Source: Streptomyces sp. NBC_00525 (GTDB lineage: Bacteria > Actinomycetota > Actinomycetes > Streptomycetales > Streptomycetaceae). Taken from it: 64,000 nt of DNA. Position 1 is the first letter of the stretch. Each line of letters opens with the position of its first letter. This document shows, piece after piece, positions 53,035 to 60,561 of the stretch. Where the stretch lies: the NCBI RefSeq assembly GCF_036346595.1, contig NZ_CP107834.1, positions 3,224,001 to 3,288,000 on the forward strand. The letters are read 5' to 3'. The notes below the pieces were generated by a model. The model did not search any database. It worked only from the letters and a program-made list of their open reading frames with translations, and was not told the origin of the DNA. The position numbers were made by a program, and so were the translations under genes.

Positions 53035-53697
53035 TCAGACGGCGGGACCGGAGGCCGTGCGGCCGTGCGGCGGTCGCGGGGAGGGCGGCGGACCGGGATC
53101 GAGCGCCCGGTCGTAGGCCGCGACCCAGAAGAACTCGCCGTCCTCGTCGTACGCGTACAGCAGGCCCGAGCTGCCAGAGACCAGCGTCGCGTCGGCGGGC
53201 GGCAGCTGCCGCACCTGGACGACGGCGGTGGACCCGTCGGCGGCGGCGACCTCGGCCTGGCCGAAGTCCGAGCCGACCGTGCCGGTACGGATCGTGCAGA
53301 CCCGGCCGATGAAGTCCTGGCGCGATGGCGGGGGCTGGTCCGGGAAGAAGCGGCGGAAGTGGTGGACGAGCAGCCGCACCGCGCCCCAGGCGAGCAGCAG
53401 CGCCCCGGCGAGCACCGCGCAGGCCAGCACGGCGCGCACGGTGCCGGTGGCGCCCGAGCGGTGCACCAGCACCGAACCCGACAGGGCGGCGAACCAGCCC
53501 ACGGCGACCATCAGGGAGACCGAGACGGTGACCGGCACGCCGCCGACGCCCGCGAGATCGGTGTCGAGGTCCGTGTCGAAGGAATGGTGGTCGGCCGCGC
53601 CGACCAGGACGAGCAGCCAGAAGGCGATGACGACGACCAGCGCCGCGGCGAAGAGTACGGCCGGGAAGGACAGCGTCGCGTCCAGGAATTCCCGCAT
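53035..53697 (-). CDS. OB-fold / NfeD-like membrane protein (YqiJ type)
   Basis: 220 residues from ATG 53697, fixed by AGGGGGTGG upstream. Three hydrophobic segments: one near 10-30 (FPAVLFAAALVVVIAFWLLV), one around 55-75 and one near 85-110. The C-terminal soluble part (about 130-200) is an OB-like beta barrel (FIGRVCTIRTGTVGSDFGQA; VQVRQLPP) as in YqiJ/YuaF-type partners of flotillins. It is the first gene of the module. The leader carries the G-run tract and the TGCCG-N5-CGGCA sites. Confidence 0.86.
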   Translation of the reverse strand: MREFLDATLSFPAVLFAAALVVVIAFWLLVLVGAADHHSFDTDLDTDLAGVGGVPVTVSVSLMVAVGWFAALSGSVLVHRSGATGTVRAVLACAVLAGALLLAWGAVRLLVHHFRRFFPDQPPPSRQDFIGRVCTIRTGTVGSDFGQAEVAAADGSTAVVQVRQLPPADATLVSGSSGLLYAYDEDGEFFWVAAYDRALDPGPPPSPRPPHGRTASGPAV

Positions 53698-53816
53698 CGG
53701 TTTTCCACCCCCTGGCGGTCCCGCCGACGGGTGCCGTCGGCGTCTTGCGCGCGGACCGGGCGGTGCCCCGGTGCCGCGGCGCCACCCTCGACGACACCGC
53801 GACGACCCAGGGCCTT

Positions 53817-53870
53817 CCCCCGATCCCCCGTGCACCCCCGTGTTTCCCCCGTGTTCCCCCGTGGTCCCCC
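53817..53870 (-). promoter_or_regulatory. Six-run G5 tract, potential G-quadruplex
   Basis: On the minus strand, the coding strand of the flotillin module, six runs of exactly five G are spaced by 3, 5, 6, 5 and 5 bases (C runs on the plus strand at 53817, 53825, 53835, 53846, 53856, 53866). Spacers are mostly ACCAC- or AACAC-like, so it is also a roughly 10-bp direct repeat. Such a tract can fold into a G-quadruplex in DNA or in the module 1 leader RNA, or bind a protein on one face of the helix. Confidence 0.6.
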
Positions 53871-53915
53871 GGTCGGTGCTGACTGGATCGTGTCATCCTG
53901 GGCGGCCCGGACGCA

Positions 53916-53932
53916 TTGCCGGAACGCGGCAA
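53916..53932. promoter_or_regulatory. Inverted repeat A1: TTGCCG-GAACG-CGGCAA
   Basis: Perfect 6-bp arms with a 5-base spacer, centred 96 bases upstream of the PucR start. Its core recurs 33 bp away (A2) and, with high identity, in front of the second flotillin module at 60471. Confidence 0.6.
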
Positions 53933-53948
53933 CGTTCATTGCCGCAGG

Positions 53949-53965
53949 ATGCCGGGCACCGGCAT
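53949..53965. promoter_or_regulatory. Inverted repeat A2: ATGCCG-GGCAC-CGGCAT
   Basis: Perfect 6-bp arms and the same 5-base spacing as A1; centres are 33 bp apart, three helical turns, so two dimers could bind on the same face. 54 bases upstream of the PucR GTG. Confidence 0.6.
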
Positions 53966-54019
53966 CGCTGCCCGCGCGTCGGGCAGGGGGTGGGACGGTT
54001 GAGGAACGGAGAGGTACAC

Positions 54020-55105
54020 GTGGCGGAACCGGAGATTCCCGACAGCTTTCTGGCGGGTTACGCCGACATACTGGCGCAGGCGGCCGCGTCCGGGCGGCGG
54101 CTGACCCGCGAGGAGCTGGACGCCCGCCGCGCCCTGGGCAGACAGGCCGCCGAGGCCGGTCACCAGCTCCGCGCCCTGGTCCGCATGCATCTCGCCGAGA
54201 CCCGCACCGCCTGGCCGGCCCCCGCCCCCGGTGCGACCCCGGCCGCCGCGGCCGCCGCCGCCGCCAGTGTGCTGGCCGCCGCCGAGCAGGCGGTCGACGC
54301 CTTCGCGGACGGCTTCGAGCGCGCCCAGCGCCTCACCGTGCGCCGCGAGGAGGCCGCCCGGCGCGAGTTCATCGACGACCTGCTCTACGGCCGCAGCGAC
54401 CTGGGCCGGCTCGCCGAACGGGCCACCCGCTTCGGCCTGCGCCTGGCCCGCGCCCATGCCGTCGCGGTGGCCTCCGGCCCGGAGGCGTACACCGAGACCG
54501 AGGCCGTGCCCCGGCATGTGGAGTCGGCGATGCTGGCCCGGTTCAGCGGGCGCAAGATCCTGCTCACCACGAAGGACGGGCGGATGGTGTGCATCGCGCC
54601 CGGCGGCCAGCCCGACGTCCTGCGCTACTTCGCCAAGCAGGCGCACGCCGCGACGGACGGCGGCCGGGTGGCGATCGGCCGCGCCCACCGGGGCCCCGGC
54701 GGGGTGGTCCAGTCGTACGACGAGGCACTGGACGCACTGGACCTGGCGGACCGCATGGACCTGGAGGACCCCGTGCTGTACGCCGCCGATCTGCTGGTCT
54801 ACCCGGTGCTCACGCGGGACCGGCAGGCCATGGCCGACCTCGTACGCAGCGAACTGGGCCCGCTCCAGAAGGCCAGGGGCGGCGCCGAACCGCTGCTGCG
54901 CACGCTCGCGGTCTACTTCGACGCGGGCTGTGTCGCCGCCGAGACGGCCCGCCGGCTCTCGCTGAGCGTCCGCGCCCTCACGTACCGGCTCGAACGCATC
55001 CACCAGCTGACCGGCTCCGACCCCTCCGACCCCATGCACCGCTACGCCCTGCAGACCGCGGTGATCGGCGCCCGGCTGCTGGACTGGCCCGCCAAGGACC
55101 TCTGA
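54020..55105 (+). CDS. PucR-family transcriptional regulator
   Basis: 361 residues from GTG 54020, with GGAGAGG upstream. An N-terminal helical segment (IPDSFLAGYADILAQAAASG) and a middle domain precede the PucR C-terminal helix-turn-helix (about 300-355, AGCVAAETARRLSLSVRALT then YRLERIHQLTG). PucR proteins activate or repress genes in response to small molecules or membrane state. It is divergent from the flotillin/ATPase module and shares with it a region carrying two operator-like repeats; I infer that it regulates that module and itself. Confidence 0.88.
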   Translation: MAEPEIPDSFLAGYADILAQAAASGRRLTREELDARRALGRQAAEAGHQLRALVRMHLAETRTAWPAPAPGATPAAAAAAAASVLAAAEQAVDAFADGFERAQRLTVRREEAARREFIDDLLYGRSDLGRLAERATRFGLRLARAHAVAVASGPEAYTETEAVPRHVESAMLARFSGRKILLTTKDGRMVCIAPGGQPDVLRYFAKQAHAATDGGRVAIGRAHRGPGGVVQSYDEALDALDLADRMDLEDPVLYAADLLVYPVLTRDRQAMADLVRSELGPLQKARGGAEPLLRTLAVYFDAGCVAAETARRLSLSVRALTYRLERIHQLTGSDPSDPMHRYALQTAVIGARLLDWPAKDL

Positions 55106-55126
55106 GCGGGGCGCCCGGCCGGGCGT

Positions 55127-55651
55127 TCAGCGCCCGGGGGGCCGTGCCGGGCCCTCGGTGAGCCGGACGAAGGGGATGGACCTGCCCACCCGCCGGTAGT
55201 CCTCCGCGCCGCCGTCCACCTCGAAGCCCATGTACGCGCAGAGCCGGCGCGCGACCCTGGGGTGGCGGGGCGCGTACCGGGCCATCAGCTCGCCGCCCTC
55301 GTCGGGGTCGAGCACCTGCGCGGTCACCGCGTGGAACCTGCGGCCGACCTGCACCGTGGCGTGCGGGGTCTGCCGCAGGTTGCGGAACCAGTCGGCGCGG
55401 GGGCCGAACCCGGACGCCACGGTCCAGCACGCCCGGCCCTCGTGGGTGCCCGCCTCCACGACCTCGATGGCGGTGCGGCGCGGCAGACCGGAGACGCGGC
55501 CGGTGTGCACGAGCAGCAGCAACCGACCCCCGAAGAGCGGTCCCAGCCCCATGCGGAACATATGGACGGGCAGCCGGAAGGCGGCGCGCCGCCAGCCGGT
55601 CGGTGGGTCCGGGCGCCTGGGAGCGGGCGATGCCGCGGGTTCATGCGTCAC
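55127..55651 (-). CDS. Deazaflavin (F420)-dependent nitroreductase-family protein
   Basis: 174 residues if GTG 55651 is used; TTG 55669 would add six residues through the operator. The fold is the split-barrel Ddn/DUF385 type, with LLLVHTGRVSGLPRRTAIEV and DWFRNLRQTPHATVQVGRRF as landmarks. Such enzymes use reduced F420 on quinones or nitro compounds. No ribosome binding site is seen and the palindrome abuts the start, so it may be leaderless and directly controlled by the divergent MarR protein. Confidence 0.82.
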   Translation of the reverse strand: MTHEPAASPAPRRPDPPTGWRRAAFRLPVHMFRMGLGPLFGGRLLLLVHTGRVSGLPRRTAIEVVEAGTHEGRACWTVASGFGPRADWFRNLRQTPHATVQVGRRFHAVTAQVLDPDEGGELMARYAPRHPRVARRLCAYMGFEVDGGAEDYRRVGRSIPFVRLTEGPARPPGR

Positions 55652-55668
55652 TGTGCAAACGTTGCACA
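55652..55668. promoter_or_regulatory. Operator TGTGCAA-ACG-TTGCACA between reductase and marR
   Basis: Perfect 7-bp arms with a 3-base spacer, immediately upstream of the reductase start and 104 bases before the marR start. Size and symmetry are typical of MarR dimers. Confidence 0.65.
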
Positions 55669-55771
55669 ATCAAAAGATCGGTGCCAGTGCGAGCCGCCGA
55701 CGGTCGGGTACCGGTTGCGCATCGGACCGGGGTCCGTTCGAGCGGGCCGGCCGGGCGCGGTAGAAAGAGGC

Positions 55772-56326
55772 ATGGCCGCGCACCGACAATGCCCCGACGA
55801 TCCGCCGCCGACCGCCCCGGACCGGGACGACGTCGACGCGGTGACGCGCGCGGTCCTGACGGCGTCCAGGCTGCTGGTCGCCGTCTCGGCGCGGTCGCTG
55901 GCGGCGGTCGAGGACCGGGTGACGCTGCCCCAGTTCCGGCTTCTGGTGGTGCTTTCGACGCACGGCGACGCCAAGCTCGTCACGCTCGCCGAGCGGCTCG
56001 GCGTGAACCCGTCGACCGCGATGCGCATGCTGGACCGGCTGATCGCGGCGGGCCTCGCCGAGCGCCAGGTCAACCCGGCCAACCGCCGCGAGACGGTGCT
56101 CCGGCTGACGCCCGACGGCCACCGGCTGGTCGGGGAGGTCACGGCCGGCCGCCGCCGGGAGGTCGCCTCGATCGTCGAGCGCATCGCGCCCGAGCAGCGC
56201 GCCGCGCTCATCGACGCGCTGCGGGCGTTCACCGACGCGGGCGGCGAGGCGGCGGCCCCGGTGGAGGGCGCGGACGCCTACCCGCTGGGCTGGACCCCGG
56301 ACCTCCCGGCGGCGCACGGCGCGTGA
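55772..56326 (+). CDS. MarR-family transcriptional regulator
   Basis: 184 residues from ATG 55772 (AAAGAGG just upstream). Winged helix with VTLPQFRLLVVLSTHGDAKL, LGVNPSTAMRMLDRLIAAGL and the wing NPANRRETVLRLTPDGHRLV. A Pro-rich tail extends beyond the usual length. The divergent F420-type reductase, with the palindrome between them, is the likely target, so the pair may respond to a quinone or nitro compound. Confidence 0.88.
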   Translation: MAAHRQCPDDPPPTAPDRDDVDAVTRAVLTASRLLVAVSARSLAAVEDRVTLPQFRLLVVLSTHGDAKLVTLAERLGVNPSTAMRMLDRLIAAGLAERQVNPANRRETVLRLTPDGHRLVGEVTAGRRREVASIVERIAPEQRAALIDALRAFTDAGGEAAAPVEGADAYPLGWTPDLPAAHGA

Positions 56327-56351
56327 GCGGGGAGTACCCGCCCCGCGCCCC

Positions 56352-56433
56352 GTGCGCCTGGACTCCGTACGCCGTACGCCTGGACTCCGTGCGCCTGGAC
56401 GCCGTGCGCCTGGACGCCGTGCGCCTGCGCTCC
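56352..56433. repeat. 15-bp tandem repeat (VNTR) in the convergent gap
   Basis: About five and a half copies of a 15-bp unit related to GTGCGCCTGGACGCC, with a 7-base partial copy near 56367. It lies between the marR stop (56326) and the antiporter stop (56445) and is not part of either gene. Confidence 0.85.
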
Positions 56434-56444
56434 GGCCGATCCGG

Positions 56445-57689
56445 TTACTCCGGGGAGGACGCGGTGACCTCTTCCTGGGCCGGCAGCCGGGCCGGGGCGA
56501 CCGGGGCGCTCTTCGCGGCCGGGGCCTGCTCCCCGCTCCGCCACTTCTCGATGAGCTCGACCACCGGCTGGGTCCAGCGGGCGGTGAGCGGGCCGACGAT
56601 GACCAGGATCAGGACGTACGCGGTGGCGATGGGCCCGATGCGGGGCTCGGTCGCCACGGCGAGACCGGCGATGACGATGGAGAACTCGCCGCGCGCCACG
56701 AGCGTGCCGCCCGCCCGCCAGCGTCCGCGCGATCCGATGCCGGCGCGCCGGGCCGCGTACCAGCCGGTCCCGATCTTCGTGAAGACGGTGACGACGGCCA
56801 GGATGGCGGCCGGCAGCAGTACCGGGGGAATGTCCGAGGGGACGGTGGAGAGCCCGAAGAACACGAAGAAGACGGCGGCGAACAGGTCCCGCATCGGGGT
56901 CAGCAGCTTGCGCGCGCCCTCCGCGACCTCGCCCGAGAGCGCGATGCCGACGAGGAACGCGCCGACGGCGGCGGACACCTGGAGCTGCTGGGCCACTCCC
57001 GCGACCAGGACGGTCAGCCCGAGCACGACGAGCAGCAGCATCTCCGGATTGTCGGAGGAGACCGCGCGGCTGATCAGCCGGCCGTGCCGCAGCGCGAGGT
57101 AGAGCACCAGACCGACCGTGCCGAGCGCGATCAGCAGGGCGATGCTGCCGCCGGCCAGGCCGACGCCCGCGAGCATCGCGGTGAGCAGCGGGAGATAGAC
57201 GGCCATCGACAGGTCCTCGATGACCAGTACGCCGAGGATGACCGGGGTCTCGCGGTTGCCGAGGCGGCCCAGGTCCGCGAGGACTTTGGCGATCACCCCG
57301 GACGAGGAGATCCAGGTGACCCCGGCCAGCGCGACGGCCCCGACCGGGCCCCAGCCGAGGATCAGCGCGGCCACCGCGCCCGGGGTCGCGTTGAGGACGA
57401 AGTCGACGGCCCCGGACGGGTATTGCGTCTTGAGACTGGTGACCAGCTCGGAGGCGCTGTATTCGAGTCCGAGCAGCAGAAGCAGCAGGATGACGCCGAT
57501 CTCGGCGCCGACCGCGGTGAACTCCTCGCTGGCGCGGAGCGGGAGCAGCCCGCCCTCGCCGAAGGCCAGCCCGGCCAGGAGGTACAGCGGGATGGGCGAG
57601 AGCCCTATCCGGCCGGCGAAGCGTCCGATGATGCCGAGCCCCAGGATGACGGAGCCCAGCTCCACCAGCAGTGCGGTCGTGTCGTGCAC
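56445..57689 (-). CDS. CPA2-type cation:proton antiporter (KhtU/KefB-like)
   Basis: 414 residues from GTG 57689, with GGAGGGCTGACC upstream. About 12 membrane segments, starting TALLVELGSVILGLGIIGRF, and the Na+/H+ exchanger features SGVIAKVLADLGRLGNRETP and MRDLFAAVFFVFFGLSTVPS. No Rossmann domain is attached; regulation comes from the separate TrkA-C protein encoded 2 bases upstream (stop 57692). Such pairs export K+ or other cations against protons. Confidence 0.88.
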   Translation of the reverse strand: MHDTTALLVELGSVILGLGIIGRFAGRIGLSPIPLYLLAGLAFGEGGLLPLRASEEFTAVGAEIGVILLLLLLGLEYSASELVTSLKTQYPSGAVDFVLNATPGAVAALILGWGPVGAVALAGVTWISSSGVIAKVLADLGRLGNRETPVILGVLVIEDLSMAVYLPLLTAMLAGVGLAGGSIALLIALGTVGLVLYLALRHGRLISRAVSSDNPEMLLLVVLGLTVLVAGVAQQLQVSAAVGAFLVGIALSGEVAEGARKLLTPMRDLFAAVFFVFFGLSTVPSDIPPVLLPAAILAVVTVFTKIGTGWYAARRAGIGSRGRWRAGGTLVARGEFSIVIAGLAVATEPRIGPIATAYVLILVIVGPLTARWTQPVVELIEKWRSGEQAPAAKSAPVAPARLPAQEEVTASSPE

Positions 57690-57691
57690 GG

Positions 57692-58162
57692 TCAGCCCTC
57701 CGAGATGATGTCGGAGAGCGCGTCGACGCCCTCGCGTGTTCCGACGGCGACCAGGGTGTCGCCGATGGCAAGCCGGAAGTCCGGCCCCGGGGACGGATGC
57801 GCGCTGTGGGTGCGCAGCACCGCCACGATCGAGGCGCCGGTCCGGGTGCGTGCCTTGGTGTCGCCGAGCAGTCGTCCGCCGTACGGGGAGCGGCTGCCGA
57901 GCGGGATGTGCTCGGTGACCAGATCGATGCCCTCGGTCCGTACGGCGTCGATGGGCGCCGCGTCGATGAGGTGGGCGAGCCCGGTCGCCTCCTGTGGAGT
58001 CAGGGGTACGGAGAGGCGACACGAATCAGGGTCGTCCTGGTCGTAGAAGCCGATGAACCGCCGTCCGTCGTGGTGGACGACCACGGAGATGTGCTGCCCC
58101 GACTCCGTCGTGTAGTCGTACTGGACGCCGACTCCGGGCAGCGTGGTGCGGTGGGTTCCCAT
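57692..58162 (-). CDS. TrkA-C-domain regulatory subunit of the antiporter (KhtT-like)
   Basis: 156 residues. An N-terminal part that includes GRRFIGFYDQDDPD precedes a TrkA-C/RCK_C domain (about 75-155) with GASIVAVLRTHSAHPSPGPD and IGDTLVAVGTREGVDAL. In KhtTU-type systems this subunit senses nucleotides, pH or methylglyoxal and gates the antiporter. The antiporter start lies 2 bases past its stop. Confidence 0.85.
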   Translation of the reverse strand: MGTHRTTLPGVGVQYDYTTESGQHISVVVHHDGRRFIGFYDQDDPDSCRLSVPLTPQEATGLAHLIDAAPIDAVRTEGIDLVTEHIPLGSRSPYGGRLLGDTKARTRTGASIVAVLRTHSAHPSPGPDFRLAIGDTLVAVGTREGVDALSDIISEG

Positions 58163-58299
58163 GGCTTCCTCCCGAGGGCGCGGTACGCGCGAGGCACTTG
58201 GCGAGCTTTTTAGACCCGCATTACCTTAGCCGGAGGATTCCGCCGCTCCAGAGGGTCGAGTTCCGGCCAATCCCGGCCGGGTGTCCGGGCCCGGACGCA

Positions 58300-58338
58300 C
58301 GTGTGCCCGGCCGGGGGACTCGACCGGCCGGGCACACG
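58300..58338 (-). terminator. Terminator of the second flotillin gene
   Basis: Perfect 15-bp arms (CGTGTGCCCGGCCGG and complement) around a 9-base loop, 19 bases past the flotillin stop. It separates the flotillin module from the antiporter pair. Confidence 0.85.
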
Positions 58339-58357
58339 CGGGGGACGGGGGCGTGGA

Positions 58358-59806
58358 TCAGTCGCCGATCTCGATCTTCCCGTTCCGGTCGGCCGGGACC
58401 GCCGGCTCCGGGGCGGCCGGCTCGGCCGCCGGCTTGGGCACCGCGCCCTTGAGGTTCTGGAGCAGGGCGCCGAGGTCCACGCCGGTGGTGGAGGAGAGCA
58501 GCTCCATGCCCTGGGCGACGTTGTCCGTGACCGTACGGGACAGCCGGCTGGCGCCGTCCGTGGAGATGACGGTCATCTTGTCGATCGCGCCCAGCGGCTC
58601 GGCCGCCTTGGCGACGACCTGGGGCAGTACCTCGACGAGCATCTGGAGGACGGCCGCGTCGCCGTACTGCGCGAAGGCGTCGGCCTTCTTCTGCATGGCC
58701 TCGGCCTCGGCCGAACCGCGCGCCGCGATGGCCGCGGCCTCCGCCTCACCCTCGATGCGCACCGCCTCGGCGAGCGCGGAGCGGTGCAGCTTCTCGCCCT
58801 CACCGGTCAGCCGGGCGCGCTCGGCGGCCGCCTCGGCCTCCTTGACCTGGGCGATACGGCGGGCCTCCGCCTCCTGCTCCGCCTGGTAGCGGGCGGCGTC
58901 GGCGGGCTTGCGGACCTTGGTGTCCAGCTCGCGGTCGGTCAGGGCGGCCTGCCGCTCGGCGACCTTCTCCTGCTCGGTGAGGACCTCCTGCTGGCGGGCG
59001 GCCTCGGCGAGCGGACCGGCGGCGTTGGCCTTGGCGGCGGCCGCCTCGGTCTCGGCCTTGATCTCGGCCTGCTTCAGGTAGAAGGTCCGCTCGGCGATCG
59101 CGATCTCCTCGGCCGCCTTGAGCCGGGCCTGCTCCGATGCGCGGCGGGCGATGGCCTCCGCGATGTCGGCCTCCTGCTTGGCGCGGGCGGCCTCGGGGCG
59201 GCCCAGGTCCTCCAGGTAGGAGCCCTCGGTGGTGATGTCCTGGATCTGGAAGGCGTCCAGGATCAGGCCCTGGCCGGACAGGCTCGCCTCGGCCTCCTCG
59301 GCGACCTGGCCGGCGAACGCGGCGCGGTCGCGGATGATGTCCTCGACGGACATCCGGCCGACGATGGCGCGCAGCGCGCCGGAGAGCACTTCCTGGGTGA
59401 AGCCGACGATGCCGTCCTGCTGGCGCAGGAAGCGCTGGGCGGCGGCCCGGATCGCGTCCTCGCTGCCGCCGACCTTGACGATCGCGACGCCTTCGAGGTG
59501 GGCCTTCACCCCGCGCAGGGTGACGGCGCCGCGCACCGCGACCGGGATGTGCCGGCTGGACAGGTCCAGGGTGAACTTCTGCTGGACGAACGGCACGACG
59601 AAGACGCCGCCGCCGACGACGACCTTCTGGCCGCTGTTGTCGATGCTCGTCCGGCCGGTCACCGGGTCCACGGACTTCTTGCCCCGGCGCCCGGTGATGA
59701 TGAACGCCTGGCTGGGGCCCGCCACCTTGTAGCGGGTGATGACGGCGAGGGCGAGCAGGAACAGGAGTACGACGACTCCGACGATCGCGATCATTACGGG
59801 ACTCAT
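58358..59806 (-). CDS. YuaG/FloT-like flotillin (SPFH protein)
   Basis: 482 residues starting MSPVMIAIVGVVVLLFLLAL, a membrane anchor at about 5-25, then the SPFH domain (about 30-210; YKVAGPSQAFIITGRRGKKS, LLRQQDGIVGFTQEVLSG-like LRQQDGIVGFTQEVLSGALR) and a coiled coil (about 215-370) rich in EAEA-type repeats, plus a C-terminal flotillin part (YGDAAVLQMLVEVLPQVVAK). It is the canonical FloT type and differs clearly from the YqiK-like flotillin at 50814. It follows its NfeD partner by 69 bases. Confidence 0.93.
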   Translation of the reverse strand: MSPVMIAIVGVVVLLFLLALAVITRYKVAGPSQAFIITGRRGKKSVDPVTGRTSIDNSGQKVVVGGGVFVVPFVQQKFTLDLSSRHIPVAVRGAVTLRGVKAHLEGVAIVKVGGSEDAIRAAAQRFLRQQDGIVGFTQEVLSGALRAIVGRMSVEDIIRDRAAFAGQVAEEAEASLSGQGLILDAFQIQDITTEGSYLEDLGRPEAARAKQEADIAEAIARRASEQARLKAAEEIAIAERTFYLKQAEIKAETEAAAAKANAAGPLAEAARQQEVLTEQEKVAERQAALTDRELDTKVRKPADAARYQAEQEAEARRIAQVKEAEAAAERARLTGEGEKLHRSALAEAVRIEGEAEAAAIAARGSAEAEAMQKKADAFAQYGDAAVLQMLVEVLPQVVAKAAEPLGAIDKMTVISTDGASRLSRTVTDNVAQGMELLSSTTGVDLGALLQNLKGAVPKPAAEPAAPEPAVPADRNGKIEIGD

Positions 59807-59875
59807 GCGACTTCCCCCTCTGCCTCCGGACGGGGGCAGTTGTGAGACGAGCGGTGGTGGGGCCGGCGTACCGGT

Positions 59876-60385
59876 TCAGCGTTCGACGGGACGGACCGAG
59901 ACCGAGGTGCTGGAGAGGGCCGCCTCGACCCAGATCTCGGCACCGCGGGCGATCGGCACCGGGCTCTTCGCGGACAGTTTGACGAGCTGTCCGCCCAGGC
60001 GCAGCAGGACCTCGCCGTAGCCGTCGGCCGGGATCGAGGTGACCACCGAGCCCGACGTGCCGACCAGGTCCTCGTTGCGCGGGGTCGCGTCGGTCTGGTC
60101 CCGCATCAGGGCACGGCTGAACTTCCAGGTCAGCACGGCGGCGACGAGTCCGGCCGCGACCCCGGCCAGGGTGGCGGCGAGCGTGCCCGCGCCGGTCGTG
60201 CCCAGCACGATGGCGCCGCCGAAGCCGAGCATGGAGAGGAAACCGGCGATCACCGGAAGGGAGACGAGTCCGCCGAACAGGCCCTCCAGCAGGCCCCCGA
60301 AAAGGCCCTCCAGAATGCCGTCGAAGATCAGGGACAGGGCGAGCAGCGCGATCCCCGCGATACCGAGACCCAGGAACAAGGTCAC
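59876..60385 (-). CDS. NfeD-like protein (YuaF type), flotillin partner
   Basis: 169 residues from GTG 60385, fixed by GGGAGGGGTGAATAC. Two or three membrane segments, the first LFLGLGIAGIALLALSLIFD; a Gly/Leu-rich stretch (GILEGLFGGLLEGLFGG) and a C-terminal OB barrel (LVGTSGSVVTSIPADGYGEV; LVKLSAKSPVPIARGAEIWV). The typical upstream partner of FloT. An inverted repeat shared with the other flotillin module lies 85 bases upstream. Confidence 0.88.
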   Translation of the reverse strand: MTLFLGLGIAGIALLALSLIFDGILEGLFGGLLEGLFGGLVSLPVIAGFLSMLGFGGAIVLGTTGAGTLAATLAGVAAGLVAAVLTWKFSRALMRDQTDATPRNEDLVGTSGSVVTSIPADGYGEVLLRLGGQLVKLSAKSPVPIARGAEIWVEAALSSTSVSVRPVER

Positions 60386-60470
60386 GTATTCACCCCTCCC
60401 GCTTTCGGCTCCCCGCACACTTTTCCATCGAACTGGCTGGATGGTCCCATACGTGCCCCCGTGGCAACAC

Positions 60471-60485
60471 TGCCGGAACCCGGCA
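60471..60485. promoter_or_regulatory. Inverted repeat B: TGCCG-GAACC-CGGCA
   Basis: Perfect 5-bp arms, with CTGCCG-GAACC-CGGCAA as the wider form. Over a 20-base window it agrees with repeat A1 (53916) at 17 positions. It is centred 93 bases upstream of the NfeD start, close to the 96 bases between A1 and the PucR start. Confidence 0.6.
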
Positions 60486-60561
60486 ATCTTCGACTCCTCG
60501 TGGATGCCGGAGTGCCGGGCGGCCGCAAGGCCCCCCGGCGCGCCTTCGTCACAGGGGACGG

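Larger units (their letters stand above)
53698..54019. other. 322-base divergent regulatory region between the OB-fold and PucR genes
   Basis: No gene here. From left to right it holds the OB-fold leader, the six-run G5 tract (53817-53870, minus strand) and two copies of the TGCCG-N5-CGGCA repeat (53916-53932 and 53949-53965), then the PucR ribosome binding site GGAGAGG. Its density of ordered motifs suggests control of both sides. Confidence 0.75.
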
